From positions 1 to 64,000 of the forward strand of contig NZ_JBNNTI010000015.1 in assembly GCF_050278625.1 (NCBI RefSeq): a stretch of 64,000 nucleotides of DNA. Direction: 5' to 3'. Every line of letters starts with the position of its first letter. The stretch's first letter is position 1. The notes beneath the pieces were generated by a model. It was not told where the DNA came from and ran no database searches. It saw only the letters and a program-made list of their open reading frames with translations. The DNA comes from Viridibacillus sp050278625. GTDB taxonomy: Bacteria; Bacillota; Bacilli; Bacillales_A; Planococcaceae. Below, piece by piece: positions 23,994 through 33,260 of this stretch. A program made the translations under genes and the position numbers.

Positions 23994-26600
23994 ATGGAAG
24001 AATTTTATAAACAATCATCAGATGCAGTCATGGAAAATTTGAACGTAACAAATCAAGGGTTAAGTGATTATGACGTCGAAGAGAGACAAGAAGAATATGG
24101 ATATAATATATTGGTAGAAGGGAAAAAAACAAGTACATTCGCCGTTTTCTTTGGACAGTTCAAAGATTTATTAGTCATAATTTTAATGATTGCCGCTTTC
24201 ATTTCATTACTATTAGGTGAAGTAGGAAGTACTGTTGTCATTTTGATTGTCGTTATTTTAAACGCAATCCTGGGCACGGTACAGCATGTGAAGGCAGAAC
24301 AGTCTTTAGATAATCTGAAAGCTTTGACCACTCCAATAGCAAAAGTGATGCGAAATAATCAGCTAGTAGAGATTTCTTCAGAAGATATAGTGGTTGGAGA
24401 TCTTCTCTATTTGGAGTCTGGAGATTATATCAATGCTGATGGCAGAGTATTAGAAAGTCATAGTCTGCAAGTAAATGAAAGTTCGCTGACAGGTGAATCA
24501 TTAGCTGTAGTAAAAAGTACAGAACCCATAGGAAAAGATCATGTAACTATTGCTGATAAAGATAATATGGTTTTCACTGGATGCTTTGTCACCAATGGAC
24601 GAGGTACTATAATTGTTACAGCTATTGGAATGGAAACAGAAATCGGGAAAATCGCAAATTTACTTGATACTGCGAAAGAGAAGAAAACACCTCTACAAGT
24701 AAGTTTAGATCAATTTGGGGAAAAATTAGCTTTAGGGATCACGCTGATATGTTTAGCCATTTTCACTATTGATCTTTTTCGAGGACGTGAGTTAGTAGAA
24801 TCCTTTATGTTTGCTGTTTCGCTTGCAGTTGCAGCAATTCCAGAAGCATTAAGTTCGATTGTTACCATTGTACTGGCTTTTGGAACACAAAAAATGGCGA
24901 AGGAAAATGCCATAATAAGAAAGCTCTATGCTGTCGAAAGTCTGGGCAGTGTATCTGTCATTTGTTCAGATAAAACGGGAACATTAACCGAAAATAAAAT
25001 GAGTGTTCAACAAGTATATGTTGATCAAAGAGTCATTCCGCATGATCGACTGCATATTGAAAATGCAATTGAGAAAGATCTTATCATCAAGGCATTATTA
25101 TGTAATGACGCTTTGGAAAGAGATAATTCAGAAATCGGTGACCCTACTGAAATTGCACTCGTAAAATTAGGTAAGCAGTACGGCCTTGAAGAATTATCCG
25201 TAAGAGATCACTATCCAAGAATGGCGGAAATTCCATTTGATTCAGAAAGAAAGCTAATGAGTACAGCGAATCGTATCAATCAGCAATATATCATGATTAC
25301 AAAGGGAGCATTAGATGTTCTTCTATCTAAAATTGTGAAAATCGATACTTCTAAAGGAAGATTTGATTTTACTGAAGAACATCGTAAAAAAATTGAAAAA
25401 GTGAATCGTGACTTTTCTATGAAAGGATTAAGAGTACTAGCAATTGCTTACAAAGAAATAAGGGGAAATCAAACAATCAATGTAGGAGTCGAAAGAGATT
25501 TGATCTTTGTCGGATTGATAGCGATGATGGATCCTCCTAGAAAAGAGTCAAAAGCAGCGGTTGAAAGCTGTATAAAAGCTGGTATTAAACCAGTCATGAT
25601 TACAGGTGACCATAAAATAACAGCAACTGCTATTGCTGAACAAGTTGGTATTTTAAATGATCCATCAGAAGCGATCGAAGGATATGAAATTGAAGGATTA
25701 ACTGATCAACAACTACAAGAAAAGGTTCAAGATCTTTCTGTCTATGCCCGAGTGACACCAGAGCAAAAAATTCGTATTGTTAAAGTTTGGCAGGAAAAAG
25801 GAAATGTCGTTGCGATGACGGGAGATGGTGTCAATGATGGCCCTGCCTTAAAACAAGCCGATATCGGTGTGGCGATGGGGATTACAGGTACCGAGGTAGC
25901 GAAAGATGCATCCTCTATGATTTTAACGGATGATAATTTTTCAACGATTGTCAAAGCTATTTCGAATGGAAGAAGTATCTATACGAATATTAAAAACGCT
26001 ATTCTATTCTTATTATCAGGGAATGCAGGTGCTATTTTTGTTGTTTTATATGCAACTGTATGTGGTTTACCAGTTCCCTTTGCACCTGTACATCTACTAT
26101 TTATTAACTTGCTTACCGATAGTTTACCAGCAATTGCAATAGGTCTAGAACCGCATAATAAAAAAACAATGAAGGACAAGCCTAGAAATATTCATACGCC
26201 TTTATTAAACAAAAAATTTACTACTCAAATAATGTTGGAAGGATTATTAATTGCTATCTCTACAATCATTGCTTTTCGAATAGGATTGTCAACGGGAGAT
26301 ACTTTAACAGCAACTACAATGGCATTTTCAACATTATGTTTGTCAAGATTAGTACATGGCTTTAACTCCAGATCTAAAGAATCGATCTTCAAAATAGGCG
26401 TATTTTCGAATAAATATACTTGGTTAGCATTTTTAATAGGTTTTTTATGTTTACATTTAGTATTATATATTCCATCGCTTACTGGTGTGTTTGAAGTTGC
26501 AACATTAAGTGGAGTACAATTAGGTTTAATTTATAGCTTGTCCATTATGCCGTTTCTAGTTAATCAGTGGTTTAAACTATTGTTCGTAAGAAGTAGATAA
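23994..26600 (+). CDS. P-type cation-transporting ATPase, calcium (PMCA/SERCA) type
   Basis: This is an 868-residue P-type ATPase. It shows the actuator motif SSLTGESLAV (near residue 165), the membrane helix 4 motif VAAIPEALSSIV, the phosphorylation site CSDKTGTLTENKM (Asp near residue 325), KGALD in the nucleotide domain, MITGDHKITA and MTGDGVNDGPALKQADIGVA. The order and length fit type IIA/IIB calcium pumps, exporting Ca2+ (possibly Mn2+) with ATP energy. PEAL in helix 4 replaces the more usual PEGL of SERCA-type pumps. AAAGGAG precedes ATG 23994. Confidence 0.88.
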   Translation: MEEFYKQSSDAVMENLNVTNQGLSDYDVEERQEEYGYNILVEGKKTSTFAVFFGQFKDLLVIILMIAAFISLLLGEVGSTVVILIVVILNAILGTVQHVKAEQSLDNLKALTTPIAKVMRNNQLVEISSEDIVVGDLLYLESGDYINADGRVLESHSLQVNESSLTGESLAVVKSTEPIGKDHVTIADKDNMVFTGCFVTNGRGTIIVTAIGMETEIGKIANLLDTAKEKKTPLQVSLDQFGEKLALGITLICLAIFTIDLFRGRELVESFMFAVSLAVAAIPEALSSIVTIVLAFGTQKMAKENAIIRKLYAVESLGSVSVICSDKTGTLTENKMSVQQVYVDQRVIPHDRLHIENAIEKDLIIKALLCNDALERDNSEIGDPTEIALVKLGKQYGLEELSVRDHYPRMAEIPFDSERKLMSTANRINQQYIMITKGALDVLLSKIVKIDTSKGRFDFTEEHRKKIEKVNRDFSMKGLRVLAIAYKEIRGNQTINVGVERDLIFVGLIAMMDPPRKESKAAVESCIKAGIKPVMITGDHKITATAIAEQVGILNDPSEAIEGYEIEGLTDQQLQEKVQDLSVYARVTPEQKIRIVKVWQEKGNVVAMTGDGVNDGPALKQADIGVAMGITGTEVAKDASSMILTDDNFSTIVKAISNGRSIYTNIKNAILFLLSGNAGAIFVVLYATVCGLPVPFAPVHLLFINLLTDSLPAIAIGLEPHNKKTMKDKPRNIHTPLLNKKFTTQIMLEGLLIAISTIIAFRIGLSTGDTLTATTMAFSTLCLSRLVHGFNSRSKESIFKIGVFSNKYTWLAFLIGFLCLHLVLYIPSLTGVFEVATLSGVQLGLIYSLSIMPFLVNQWFKLLFVRSR

Positions 26601-26720
26601 TGCCTTTACAAAATTGGACCTTAGATGTAGAATCTTCTGTTTAGGAATGTTTGTTTTTATGGTTACAAAGCAATTTACCTAAATTTAAATTCTTAAAAGT
26701 GAGAGTAATAGTGAACAATA

Positions 26721-26758
26721 AAACGTTTCAAAAGTAATGGTGCTTTTGAAACGTTTTT
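26721..26758 (+). terminator. intrinsic terminator
   Basis: AAACGTTTCAAAAG and CTTTTGAAACGTTT form a 14-base stem followed by T2 and CTC. Confidence 0.8.
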
Positions 26759-26829
26759 CTCGTTCAGCAATAGCCAACCGAACAAATTTTCGGTATGATA
26801 CGAGTAAGGATATAAATTGAGGTGTTAGT

Positions 26830-28968
26830 ATGGGAATTATGGGGAATACAGTGATTTTAGCTGAAAAACCAACGCAGGCGAAAGCCTATGCAGATGCTTT
26901 TCAAGTAGCAAAGAAAACAAAACATTACATAGAAATTTCCCCGAATCAGACGTTTCCAGATGGAGCGACGATTACTTGGGGGATTGGGCATTTAGTTGAA
27001 TTAAAACAACCCGCGGATTACAAGTCGGAATGGAAGCGCTGGTCGCTGGCACAATTACCGATTATTCCGGAAAACTATGAATTCCGAGTCGCGAAGGGCA
27101 AATGGGATCAGTTTCAAGAGGTAAGGCGGTTGTTTAAAGAGGCACATGTTTTGATTAACGCATGTGATGTTGACAGGGAAGGGTCTAATATATTTTATTC
27201 TATCTATCGTCAGACCGGTGTTCGTCAAAAGCCAGTAAAACGACTATGGATAAATTCGCTAGAGGTAGATGAGATTCGAAAAGGTTTCGCGAATTTGCGA
27301 AATAATGATAAGGATTTGCTTTTGTATCATGAAGCACAGGCGCGCCAGATCAGTGATTGGCTTGTTGGAATGAATGCAAGCCGCTTATATACAATGCTGC
27401 TAAAAGCAAAGGGCCTAAATGAAACAATGTCTATTGGCCGTGTACAGTCGCCAACTGTTTATATGATTTATCAACTTCAAGAAGAAATAAAAAACTTTAA
27501 ACCGACCAATTTCTATGAACTGACTGCTGAATTTTTAGCTAAAAAGGGTCCTTATAAAGGGAAAGCCGCTTTTAAAAAGGATAAGCGGGAAGAAGTCGAA
27601 CAAATAATTCATCAAGCTAGCATCACAGAAGGTGAAATCCTTCCAGGTGTGATAAGAGACGTTAAAAAAGCACGTAAACATGTCAAGCCACCGAAATTGC
27701 ATGCCCTTTCCACACTACAAGCAAAAGCCAATAAGATATGGAAATATAGTCCGGCAAAAGTGTTAGATGTTGTGCAAGGTTTATATGAGAAGAAGCTAGT
27801 CTCTTATCCAAGGTCAGATTGCCAGTATATAACTGAAGCCGAATTTAATTATTTGGCCGACAGAGTAGCGGATTATCAGAAAATCGTTGATAAACCATTT
27901 GACATTGCAAATGCACGTCCGCAAAAGCGTTATGTAGACAATGCACAAGTAGAAGAGCATTATGCCATCATACCAACGAAAACAATTCCAACGGTTGCAA
28001 AAGTACAAGGATTGTCGCCAATGGAACGCAATATTTACTTCGAAATTGTGAAGAGTACACTAGCTATGTTCCATAGAGATCATGTGTATGAAGAAACTAC
28101 AATCATGACGAATGTCAAGGCAATCGATTTTAAAACGGTTGGCAAAGTAGAGCTAGATCCAGGATTTAAAACCTTATGGAGTGGAGCAGAATCGACCAAG
28201 AAAAAGAATGAGGAACCATTATTACCTCCAGTAAATACGAATGAGGTAGTCGAGTCAAAAGTTGCTATTCATGAGGGGACAACCCAGCCACCGAAACCTT
28301 ATTCAGAAGGTCAGCTCGTACAAATGATGAAAACGTGTGGAAAGCTCGTAGACGATGAGAGCGCTAGCGATATTTTGAAAGAAGTAGAAGGGCTAGGTAC
28401 TGAAGCAACACGCTCAGGTATTATTGAGACTATCAAACGCCATGGTTATATTGATGTAACAAAAAATATCGTTTCGATAACAGATAAAGGGCGTGTCTTA
28501 TGCCAGACAATTGAAGGGTCACTACTATCAAGTCCTACAATGACCGCAAAATGGGAGACATATTTGCGGAAAATCGGTAATGGTACTGGTTCAAAAGAAG
28601 CTTTCATCCAAAATGTCTGCAAGTTTTTGAATCATTTAATAGAAGTAACTCCGCAAATGGTGGAGAAAACAGACATTCAAGCCGCCGCTGAGAATAGTGC
28701 TTCAAATGAGCCACTTGGATTTTGCCCTATTTGTAAAAAGGGACAGATGTTATCAAGGAAAAGTTTTTATGGCTGTTCAAATTATAAAGCTGGCTGTAAA
28801 TTTACTATATCCAAAACAGTTGCCGGTAAAAAACTTTCACCAAAGCAAGTGTCAGATCTTTGTCAATTCGGTGTGACAAAGGAAATGAAAGGTTTTAAAT
28901 CGAAGAAGGGTTCAATGTTCAGTGCGAAATTGAGGCTAGTAGAAGGTAAGATTGTGTTTGATTTTTAG
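26830..28968 (+). CDS. topB: DNA topoisomerase III
   Basis: This is a 712-residue type IA topoisomerase that resolves single-stranded and precatenane links between DNAs. The Toprim domain opens with NTVILAEKPTQAKAYADAF and has NACDVDREGSNIFY (acidic metal site). The catalytic tyrosine is in LVSYPRSDCQYITEAE near residue 324, and LGTEATRSGIIETIKRHGYI is the usual domain IV element. A single C-terminal zinc-ribbon-like segment, CPICKKGQMLSRKSFYGC, is present. GAGGTG precedes ATG 26830. A dead copy of its first codons lies 3.4 kb upstream. Confidence 0.93.
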   Translation: MGIMGNTVILAEKPTQAKAYADAFQVAKKTKHYIEISPNQTFPDGATITWGIGHLVELKQPADYKSEWKRWSLAQLPIIPENYEFRVAKGKWDQFQEVRRLFKEAHVLINACDVDREGSNIFYSIYRQTGVRQKPVKRLWINSLEVDEIRKGFANLRNNDKDLLLYHEAQARQISDWLVGMNASRLYTMLLKAKGLNETMSIGRVQSPTVYMIYQLQEEIKNFKPTNFYELTAEFLAKKGPYKGKAAFKKDKREEVEQIIHQASITEGEILPGVIRDVKKARKHVKPPKLHALSTLQAKANKIWKYSPAKVLDVVQGLYEKKLVSYPRSDCQYITEAEFNYLADRVADYQKIVDKPFDIANARPQKRYVDNAQVEEHYAIIPTKTIPTVAKVQGLSPMERNIYFEIVKSTLAMFHRDHVYEETTIMTNVKAIDFKTVGKVELDPGFKTLWSGAESTKKKNEEPLLPPVNTNEVVESKVAIHEGTTQPPKPYSEGQLVQMMKTCGKLVDDESASDILKEVEGLGTEATRSGIIETIKRHGYIDVTKNIVSITDKGRVLCQTIEGSLLSSPTMTAKWETYLRKIGNGTGSKEAFIQNVCKFLNHLIEVTPQMVEKTDIQAAAENSASNEPLGFCPICKKGQMLSRKSFYGCSNYKAGCKFTISKTVAGKKLSPKQVSDLCQFGVTKEMKGFKSKKGSMFSAKLRLVEGKIVFDF

Positions 28969-29515
28969 TATATATAAGTGCTTAAAGCGATTATTTATCA
29001 TGTTTCATTTGAGACCAATAGCTATTAGTGAAACTATTGATTTTCTATTTTGATTAGGGTGGTATTTTAAGTGGAAAAGTCCTTAAAATTCCTTTTAATT
29101 ACATAGTAATGCTGCTCCTATGGGGAACTGCAATTCAGCGCGAACAATTAATTGGTAGGCATAGTGGTTTGACGACTGAAGTGAAATTGTGTCACAGTAA
29201 AAAAGCCGATACTAAAAAACATATGGGCTTTCAGTTTTAACAACTTTAATATTCGAGAACAGGCAAATACGATTTTTTAAGATATTTGCGAAATTATTAA
29301 TGTCTAAAAGTTAGCTTTATCTAGGAATCTTTTAAAACAAAGCCCCCAAATTGAGAATTCCTTCAGGTTTGGTGGGGTATTCTTTAAATCGTTGCCGTAC
29401 ATCTTTATTGTACAAACAGTGCAGAGGGTTTAAAATAGAGCATGTGAAATTATAGAATAAAAAAAATTGTAGAGTGTTAGTGGTATGGCATGAAATGATA
29501 TAGAGGTGTAATAAA
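28969..29515. other. intergenic with hairpins and a possible transporter relic
   Basis: A frame near 29070-29130 (VEKSLKFLLIT, stop, VMLLLWGTAIQ) resembles the start of an EamA transporter but is broken. Two hairpins, AAAGCC...GGCTTT (29200-29235) and CCCCAAA...TTTGGTGGGG (29344-29379), may be old terminators. The GAGGTG site for the next gene lies at the right end. Confidence 0.35.
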
Positions 29516-30214
29516 ATGAAGAGAGTTACAATTTTGGTAGCTGACGATGAGGCAGAAATTGCTGATTTAATTGCGATACATTTAGAAAAAGAAGGCTACA
29601 ATGTCGTTAAAGTAGCTGATGGGCAAGAAGCTATTCGTGTTATCCAATCTCAATCAATTGAGTTGGTGATTTTAGATATTATGATGCCTAAAATGGACGG
29701 ATATGAAGTAACGCGTCAAATTCGAGGGCAATATCATATGCCTATCATTTTCTTGAGTGCGAAAACATCTGATTTCGATAAGGTGACAGGACTTGTAATA
29801 GGCGCAGATGACTATATGACGAAACCTTTCACTCCGATTGAATTAGTTGCTCGTGTAAATGCTCAGTTACGACGATTTTTAATGTTAAATCAACCGCAAG
29901 CTACTGAAAATAAATCCATTTTGGAGATTAGTGGAGTAGTCATTTATCCTGAGCAACGGACAGTTAGTCTTTACGGTGAACATATTGAGTTAACTCCAAA
30001 AGAGTTTGATATTTTATATTTATTAGCGAGTCATCCGAAAAAAGTATACACAGTGGAAAATATCTTTCAACAAGTGTGGGCCGAAGAGTATTATGAAGGA
30101 GGAAATACGGTTATGGTACATATTCGTACCTTACGGAAAAAACTTGGAGAAGATAAGAGGAAGAATAAATTGATCAAAACTGTTTGGGGGGTAGGTTATA
30201 CATTCAATGGGTAA
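29516..30214 (+). CDS. OmpR-family response regulator, VanR-like
   Basis: This is a 232-residue response regulator. The receiver domain (residues 4-118) has acidic ADDE, the phospho-acceptor Asp in LVILDIMMPKMDGYEV near residue 54, and the Lys in DYMTKPFTPIEL. The C-terminal winged helix (about 135-230) has LTPKEFDILYLLASHPKKVY and VMVHIRTLRKKLGEDKRK. It is closest in style to VanR, and is followed by VanS-like and VanY-like genes. It overlaps the kinase gene by eight bases. Confidence 0.88.
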   Translation: MKRVTILVADDEAEIADLIAIHLEKEGYNVVKVADGQEAIRVIQSQSIELVILDIMMPKMDGYEVTRQIRGQYHMPIIFLSAKTSDFDKVTGLVIGADDYMTKPFTPIELVARVNAQLRRFLMLNQPQATENKSILEISGVVIYPEQRTVSLYGEHIELTPKEFDILYLLASHPKKVYTVENIFQQVWAEEYYEGGNTVMVHIRTLRKKLGEDKRKNKLIKTVWGVGYTFNG

Positions 30215-31325
30215 AATGTTAAGAAGCTTCCGCTCTAAAATGATTGCACTATTTGCTTTAAGCATGATACTAGCTGGTAGCATCACGTATATGATCTACA
30301 AAGGGCTTCAGCTCTATTATAAAACTATGGTTGGTTATGGGGATCCTTTAACTCAATTCCGGTCAACGATTAGGAATATTGGAGATGTTAATTTCTTTTT
30401 AATTATATTTATCCCTCTGTCTATTTTGTTTTTCTTTTTTCTTACTAGACCGTATTCAAAGTACTTTAATGAAATTTCTAATGGAATTCATTATCTTGCT
30501 AACGGTGATTTTACAAATCGAGTTCATGTTTCATCTAATGACGAGTTTAGTGATATCGCACACGAAATTAATTTAGCAAGTGAAAAGTTAAAAGAAGCTG
30601 TTAAAAGAGGAGATTTTGCGGAAAGCAGTAAAGATCAGTTAGTCTTAAATTTGGCTCATGATTTAAGGACACCATTAACATCTGTTTTAGGTTATTTAGA
30701 TTTAATTCTTAAAGACGAGAATTTGACAAAAGAACAAATTAAACATTTTTCGACGATAGCTTTTACGAAATCTCAACGACTAGAGGGTCTAATTGATGAT
30801 TTATTTGAAATAACAAGAATGAATTATGGCATGCTAAAGGTTGAAAAAAGTTCGATTGATATAAGTGAATTACTTATACAATTAGATGAGGAATTATATC
30901 CTGTATTAGAGAAGAAAGATTTAGTAGCTAGAATGAATATTGCTCCTCATTTAAACATTTATGGAGACGGTAAACTGTTGGCAAGAGTATTTGAAAATCT
31001 TTTAACCAATGCAATCCGTTACGGCTATGACGGACAGTTTGTTGATATGAATGGGCATATTGATAATGGAGAAGTTGTCGTACAAATTATTAATTATGGA
31101 GATAGTATTCCAGAGGAAGATTTGCCGTATCTTTTCGATATGTTTTATACAGGTGATAAAGCACGAACCCAGCGGCAAGATAGTACAGGGCTTGGTTTAT
31201 TTATTGCCAAAAATATTGTAGAGCAACATAACGGAACGATTTCTGCCGAAAGTAATTTAATACGAACAATATTTGAAGTAAGATTACCAGCGGACGATGG
31301 TGATGAATCTAATTTAAAAATTTAA
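30207..31325 (+). CDS. sensor histidine kinase, VanS-like
   Basis: This is a 372-residue membrane kinase. Two membrane helices (about residues 12-30 and 62-80) flank a short outer loop. A HAMP linker follows, then the H box NLAHDLRTPLTSVLGYLDLI with the phosphorylated His near residue 151, the N box ENLLTNAIRYG, and the G boxes in DSTGLGLFIAKNIVEQHNGT. It should sense a cell-wall or envelope signal and phosphorylate the regulator encoded just before it. Starts at 30207 or 30216 are both possible. Confidence 0.88.
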   Translation: MGKMLRSFRSKMIALFALSMILAGSITYMIYKGLQLYYKTMVGYGDPLTQFRSTIRNIGDVNFFLIIFIPLSILFFFFLTRPYSKYFNEISNGIHYLANGDFTNRVHVSSNDEFSDIAHEINLASEKLKEAVKRGDFAESSKDQLVLNLAHDLRTPLTSVLGYLDLILKDENLTKEQIKHFSTIAFTKSQRLEGLIDDLFEITRMNYGMLKVEKSSIDISELLIQLDEELYPVLEKKDLVARMNIAPHLNIYGDGKLLARVFENLLTNAIRYGYDGQFVDMNGHIDNGEVVVQIINYGDSIPEEDLPYLFDMFYTGDKARTQRQDSTGLGLFIAKNIVEQHNGTISAESNLIRTIFEVRLPADDGDESNLKI

Positions 31326-31407
31326 TAAAAATTTTAAGTTTACCCCACTTTTTATTTAAATAGTTTTTTTTATCCTATACTAAGTAAGGTTAAGGAGGAA
31401 ACAAGAA

Positions 31408-32265
31408 ATGAAAAAGTGGGTATTATTTTTACTTATATTATGCACAGTATGTGTTGGTATTTATTTAGCACCATTAATTCAAAATGGTGTAGAGATTAAG
31501 GTTTTGGACAAGGATGATAAGGAAACTTCTACGCATACCGAAAAAAAAGAAATTACAAAAGAGCAAATTTATAAAGGTGATCTATTACTAGTTAACAAAA
31601 ATTACCCAGTTAAAGAAGGTAGTGTAAAATCTGATATTATAAATTTATCTCAAAATAAAGAGTTAGTAAGAGGTTATGGAGTACTTGATAGAAATCTTCG
31701 TCTATCAAGGGAAATTGTGAATAAATTTTTGAGGGTCGTAGATGCAGCAGAAAAAGAAGGCGTTCGTAATTTTTTGATCAGCAGTAGTTATCGAGATTTT
31801 GAAGAGCAAAGGCAATTATATCAAAAAATGGGCTCTGATTATGCATTGCCAGCAGGATATAGCGAACATAATTTAGGGTTGTCACTCGATGTAGGATCTA
31901 CTCAAACGAAAATGGAGAATGCTCCTGAAGGAAAATGGATTGAAGAAAAGGTATGGAAGTATGGCTTTGTTCTACGCTATCCGAAGAACAAAACGAACAT
32001 TACAGGTATTCAATATGAACCGTGGCATATACGCTATGTCGGTTTACCTCATAGTGCCATTATGCAAAAAAAGAAGTTTACTTTAGAAGAATACTTAGAT
32101 TTCTTGAAAGAGAAAAAGGAGATTTCAATTAATGTTGAGGGGAAAAAATATACAATTTCTTATTATCAAATTTCAAAGAGTACGACAGTCAATGTCCCCG
32201 TGAATCAGCATTATGAAATTTCAGGGAACAATGTGGACGGAGTAATTGTGACTGTTCATGAATAG
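31408..32265 (+). CDS. D-alanyl-D-alanine carboxypeptidase, VanY type
   Basis: This is a 285-residue LAS-family zinc peptidase that trims terminal D-Ala from wall precursors outside the membrane. An N-terminal anchor (residues 4-21) precedes the catalytic domain. SSSYRDFEEQRQLYQ, the metal ligands in SEHNLGLSLDVG (His and Asp) and YEPWHIRYVG (catalytic Glu, third ligand His) are all present. A short C-terminal extension of about 65 residues follows. AAGGAGG precedes ATG 31408. It is downstream of the VanRS-like pair. No vanH, vanA or vanX homologue is nearby. Confidence 0.9.
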   Translation: MKKWVLFLLILCTVCVGIYLAPLIQNGVEIKVLDKDDKETSTHTEKKEITKEQIYKGDLLLVNKNYPVKEGSVKSDIINLSQNKELVRGYGVLDRNLRLSREIVNKFLRVVDAAEKEGVRNFLISSSYRDFEEQRQLYQKMGSDYALPAGYSEHNLGLSLDVGSTQTKMENAPEGKWIEEKVWKYGFVLRYPKNKTNITGIQYEPWHIRYVGLPHSAIMQKKKFTLEEYLDFLKEKKEISINVEGKKYTISYYQISKSTTVNVPVNQHYEISGNNVDGVIVTVHE

Positions 32266-32550
32266 TCCTACATGAGGGAGTAGCGGTGTCGGTGCACGAT
32301 TCATAGTTTTTTGAAGTTTCCATATTAGTATGGAAATGTTGTTGTGACTTGTGCAGAAACCCTGTCACAAAAAACATGCTGGAATATACCCATACCCTAA
32401 CACGATTTTGCAATATTTATATAGATATAAGAATTTCTTCACTTGAACGCTTTCTGAGGAAATTATTATTCACATTGTTTGAACTGTCATAATGGCTGTT
32501 CAAACAATGTTACTGAAGTAAAAAGGGATAGAAGATTCGCCAATAATGAA
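32266..32550. other. intergenic with hairpin 32473-32509
   Basis: CATTGTTTGAAC (32473-32484) and GTTCAAACAATG (32498-32509) form a perfect 12-base stem with a 13-base loop. No T run follows, so it may be a terminator of VanY transcription or an operator. Nothing else is seen. Confidence 0.45.
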
Positions 32551-33126
32551 TCACAATTTTGAACTTGAGAAAAATTCTCTATTTATCATTTCATAAAAAT
32601 ATTGGTCCATCTGTTTTGCTGGAACCTTGCGGCCGTTTTGAACCCACCATGCACTAAGCGAAGAAAGAGCTCCAGAGTAAAACTCTACAATAATTTCAAT
32701 TGGTACCGTAAAGTTTTCCCCACGGCTATTCAACTCTAGAAAATCGTGCCTGAGTGCTTCTTTATTACGTAAATTCATATAGTTATTGAAAATTTCATCA
32801 TTTTTATTAGATTGCACGATGTTGTCTAGTAATTCAATATTCGGAAAAACTTCTATGGATTGGAATGGTTTTAAAACGCGCTCTTCTAAGCTGTTTTTCA
32901 CATATTTTTCGTGGAATTGTTCAATTCCATAATATAATAAGTCATATTTATCCTCAAAATGCTTATAAAAAGTTGTTCGGTGAACCATTGCTTTTTCGCA
33001 AATTTGATTGACGGTAATTGAATTAAACTCCTGCCCTGGTTGTGAAAGTAAGTCTTCAAGTGCTCCCCATAATAGTTTATATGTTCTTCTAACCCGAAGA
33101 TCAATCTTTTTATCATTAAAATTCAT
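32551..33126 (-). CDS. TetR/AcrR-family regulator
   Basis: This is a 191-residue protein. The N-terminal helix-turn-helix (about residues 10-58) includes FNSITVNQICEKAMVHRTTF and YKHFEDKYDLLYYGIEQF, the standard TetR recognition helix. The C-terminal part, ending in LSAWWVQNGRKVPAKQMDQY, is the TetR_C_3-like domain seen in regulators of DHA2 pumps. It is divergent from an MFS pump that it most likely represses. Confidence 0.88.
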   Translation of the reverse strand: MNFNDKKIDLRVRRTYKLLWGALEDLLSQPGQEFNSITVNQICEKAMVHRTTFYKHFEDKYDLLYYGIEQFHEKYVKNSLEERVLKPFQSIEVFPNIELLDNIVQSNKNDEIFNNYMNLRNKEALRHDFLELNSRGENFTVPIEIIVEFYSGALSSLSAWWVQNGRKVPAKQMDQYFYEMINREFFSSSKL

Positions 33127-33195
33127 CTACATTCCCCCTTATTTTGTAGTTTATATAGATACTCAACTAAATTTGATTCTTACAACTTTAAAATT

Positions 33196-33216
33196 ATATG
33201 TGTATATTAAACATAT
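33196..33216. promoter_or_regulatory. putative TetR operator
   Basis: ATATGT and ATACAT-like halves (ATATGT-N9-ACATAT) lie in the spacer between the divergent TetR and MFS genes, 45 bases before the pump's start codon. The match is short, so this is tentative. Confidence 0.35.
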
Positions 33217-33260
33217 GTAGTTTTATCTTACAAGTGTAGCAAATAATTAGGAATGAGGAA

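Noticed and set aside
29516..32265. Complete vancomycin resistance cluster
   Set aside because: Only VanR-, VanS- and VanY-like genes are present. vanH, vanA/B and vanX homologues are not in the window.
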